Source of the DNA: an uncultured Spongiibacteraceae bacterium
GTDB taxonomy: Bacteria; Pseudomonadota; Gammaproteobacteria; Pseudomonadales; CAMLJR01
Direction of reading: 5' to 3'
Assembly (NCBI GenBank): GCA_946480345.1
Contig: CAMLJR010000150.1
Span: 1-6,984 of the forward strand
Length of the DNA: 6,984 nucleotides
Of this stretch, positions 6,478-6,984 are shown piece by piece. Every line of letters starts with the position of its first letter. The first letter of the stretch is position 1. The position numbers and the translations under genes are program-made. The notes below the pieces were generated by a model. That model saw nothing but the letters and a program-made list of their open reading frames with translations, was not told where the DNA came from and made no database searches.

Positions 6478-6984
6478 TCACTGCTGATTCGTATCCCACA
6501 TCCAAATCGTCTCGCCGTAACTCGAGCTGGGAAAATCCGGCATGACTTCACCTTGCTGAAAATATGCACGCGAGTTTTGTTTGGCGGGTGTCCACCAGTA
6601 GCCGGTTTTTGGGCAAGGGTGATTGGCTTCGCAACGTGCGGCGAAAGGTGCGTTGGCGCCGTTGAGTTCGGGGGAAATCTCCTCCCGCCAAGTAGCGGGC
6701 CAGTCGATGGGGCCGGTGTATTTTTCGTTGAGAATCCAGTCGACGTCATTGGGATCTTTATCCCATTGATTTTCGATTGTGTAAGTAATGTTTTTACAGC
6801 GACGAAGAATTATTCCAACTAATTTATTCAGATGATCGATTTGATCTTGAGCCATGCCTGCGTATTCAGTGAATGGCAGACCAATATCGCCGAGTCCACG
6901 ATTAAAATTGTACGAAATGGCATTTGCCCAACCCGATTCTTTGCCTGCCTTCCACGAGCTTTTTGGTATTTGCCCTGGCTTCTG
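6478..6984 (-). CDS. 5'-truncated gene, possible T6SS or toxin immunity protein
   Basis: The frame is open from the TGA at 6480-6478 to the right edge, giving 168 visible codons. The Met at 6855 is therefore probably internal and the true start is outside the window. No signal peptide or membrane segment is visible in this part. The upstream 43 residues include KSSWKAGKESGWANAIS and LPFTEYAGM, and continue into a helical stretch (about 45-62). The C-terminal part is rich in Trp and has CPKTGYWWTPA (124-134), then NSRAYFQQGEVMPDF (137-151) and an ending GETIWMWDTNQQ. From memory this ending resembles immunity proteins of polymorphic toxin and T6SS effector loci, of the Imm71/Imm72 kind. I cannot confirm the family. 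The position upstream of a lipoprotein and a PAAR gene in a T6SS locus agrees with an immunity role. It lies 97 bp before the lipoprotein start. Confidence 0.75.
   Translation of the reverse strand, partial: QKPGQIPKSSWKAGKESGWANAISYNFNRGLGDIGLPFTEYAGMAQDQIDHLNKLVGIILRRCKNITYTIENQWDKDPNDVDWILNEKYTGPIDWPATWREEISPELNGANAPFAARCEANHPCPKTGYWWTPAKQNSRAYFQQGEVMPDFPSSSYGETIWMWDTNQQ

Noticed and set aside
6459..6749. Minus-strand open frame of 96 codons overlapping the immunity-like gene
   Set aside because: It is in another frame of the same strand, Pro/Thr-rich without a domain, and the alternative frame has coherent Trp and Cys motifs and continues to the window edge.
1..6984. CRISPR array, tRNA, rRNA or insertion sequence
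   Set aside because: I saw no regularly spaced repeats, cloverleaf or rRNA-like segments, transposase motifs or terminal inverted repeats with target duplications.

Overview
This window is part of a type VI secretion system (T6SS) locus. Every gene I can support lies on the minus strand, so transcription runs from high to low coordinates. Base composition is mixed and close to even, Shine-Dalgarno sites are ordinary, and the T6SS proteins are proteobacterial in type. A gammaproteobacterium is my best guess, but that is an inference from overall look and not from a marker gene.

Layout in the order of transcription. (1) A gene cut by the right edge (6478 to beyond 6984) encodes a Trp-rich soluble protein whose C-terminal motifs recall immunity proteins of T6SS and polymorphic toxin loci. 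(2) A small lipoprotein gene (5964-6380) of a family I cannot name. (3) A structured non-coding gap of about 170 bp with a bulged 12-bp hairpin, a weaker GC-rich hairpin and an AT-rich dyad. (4) A stand-alone PAAR gene (5526-5789), the sharp tip of the T6SS spike. (5) tssH/clpV (2815-5484), the AAA+ unfoldase that recycles the contracted sheath. (6) tssA (1703-2818), the cap and assembly factor, overlapping tssH by ATGA. (7) A GTG-initiated gene for a 482-residue, two-helix membrane protein of unknown function (224-1672). (8) A 223-bp left-hand region without a supported gene, containing a nine-G homopolymer.

How the parts fit. PAAR, TssH and TssA are standard T6SS parts: PAAR sits on VgrG and can carry effectors, TssA primes and caps the growing TssB/TssC sheath, and TssH disassembles the sheath after firing. 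The PAAR-tssH-tssA-482 aa run has gaps of 41, -4 and 30 bp and probably forms one transcript. The lipoprotein and the immunity-like gene look like accessory cargo or immunity genes next to the PAAR tip. If so, the matching effector and VgrG may lie just beyond the right edge. The least explained items are the 482 aa protein, the two accessory genes and the structured gap before PAAR.
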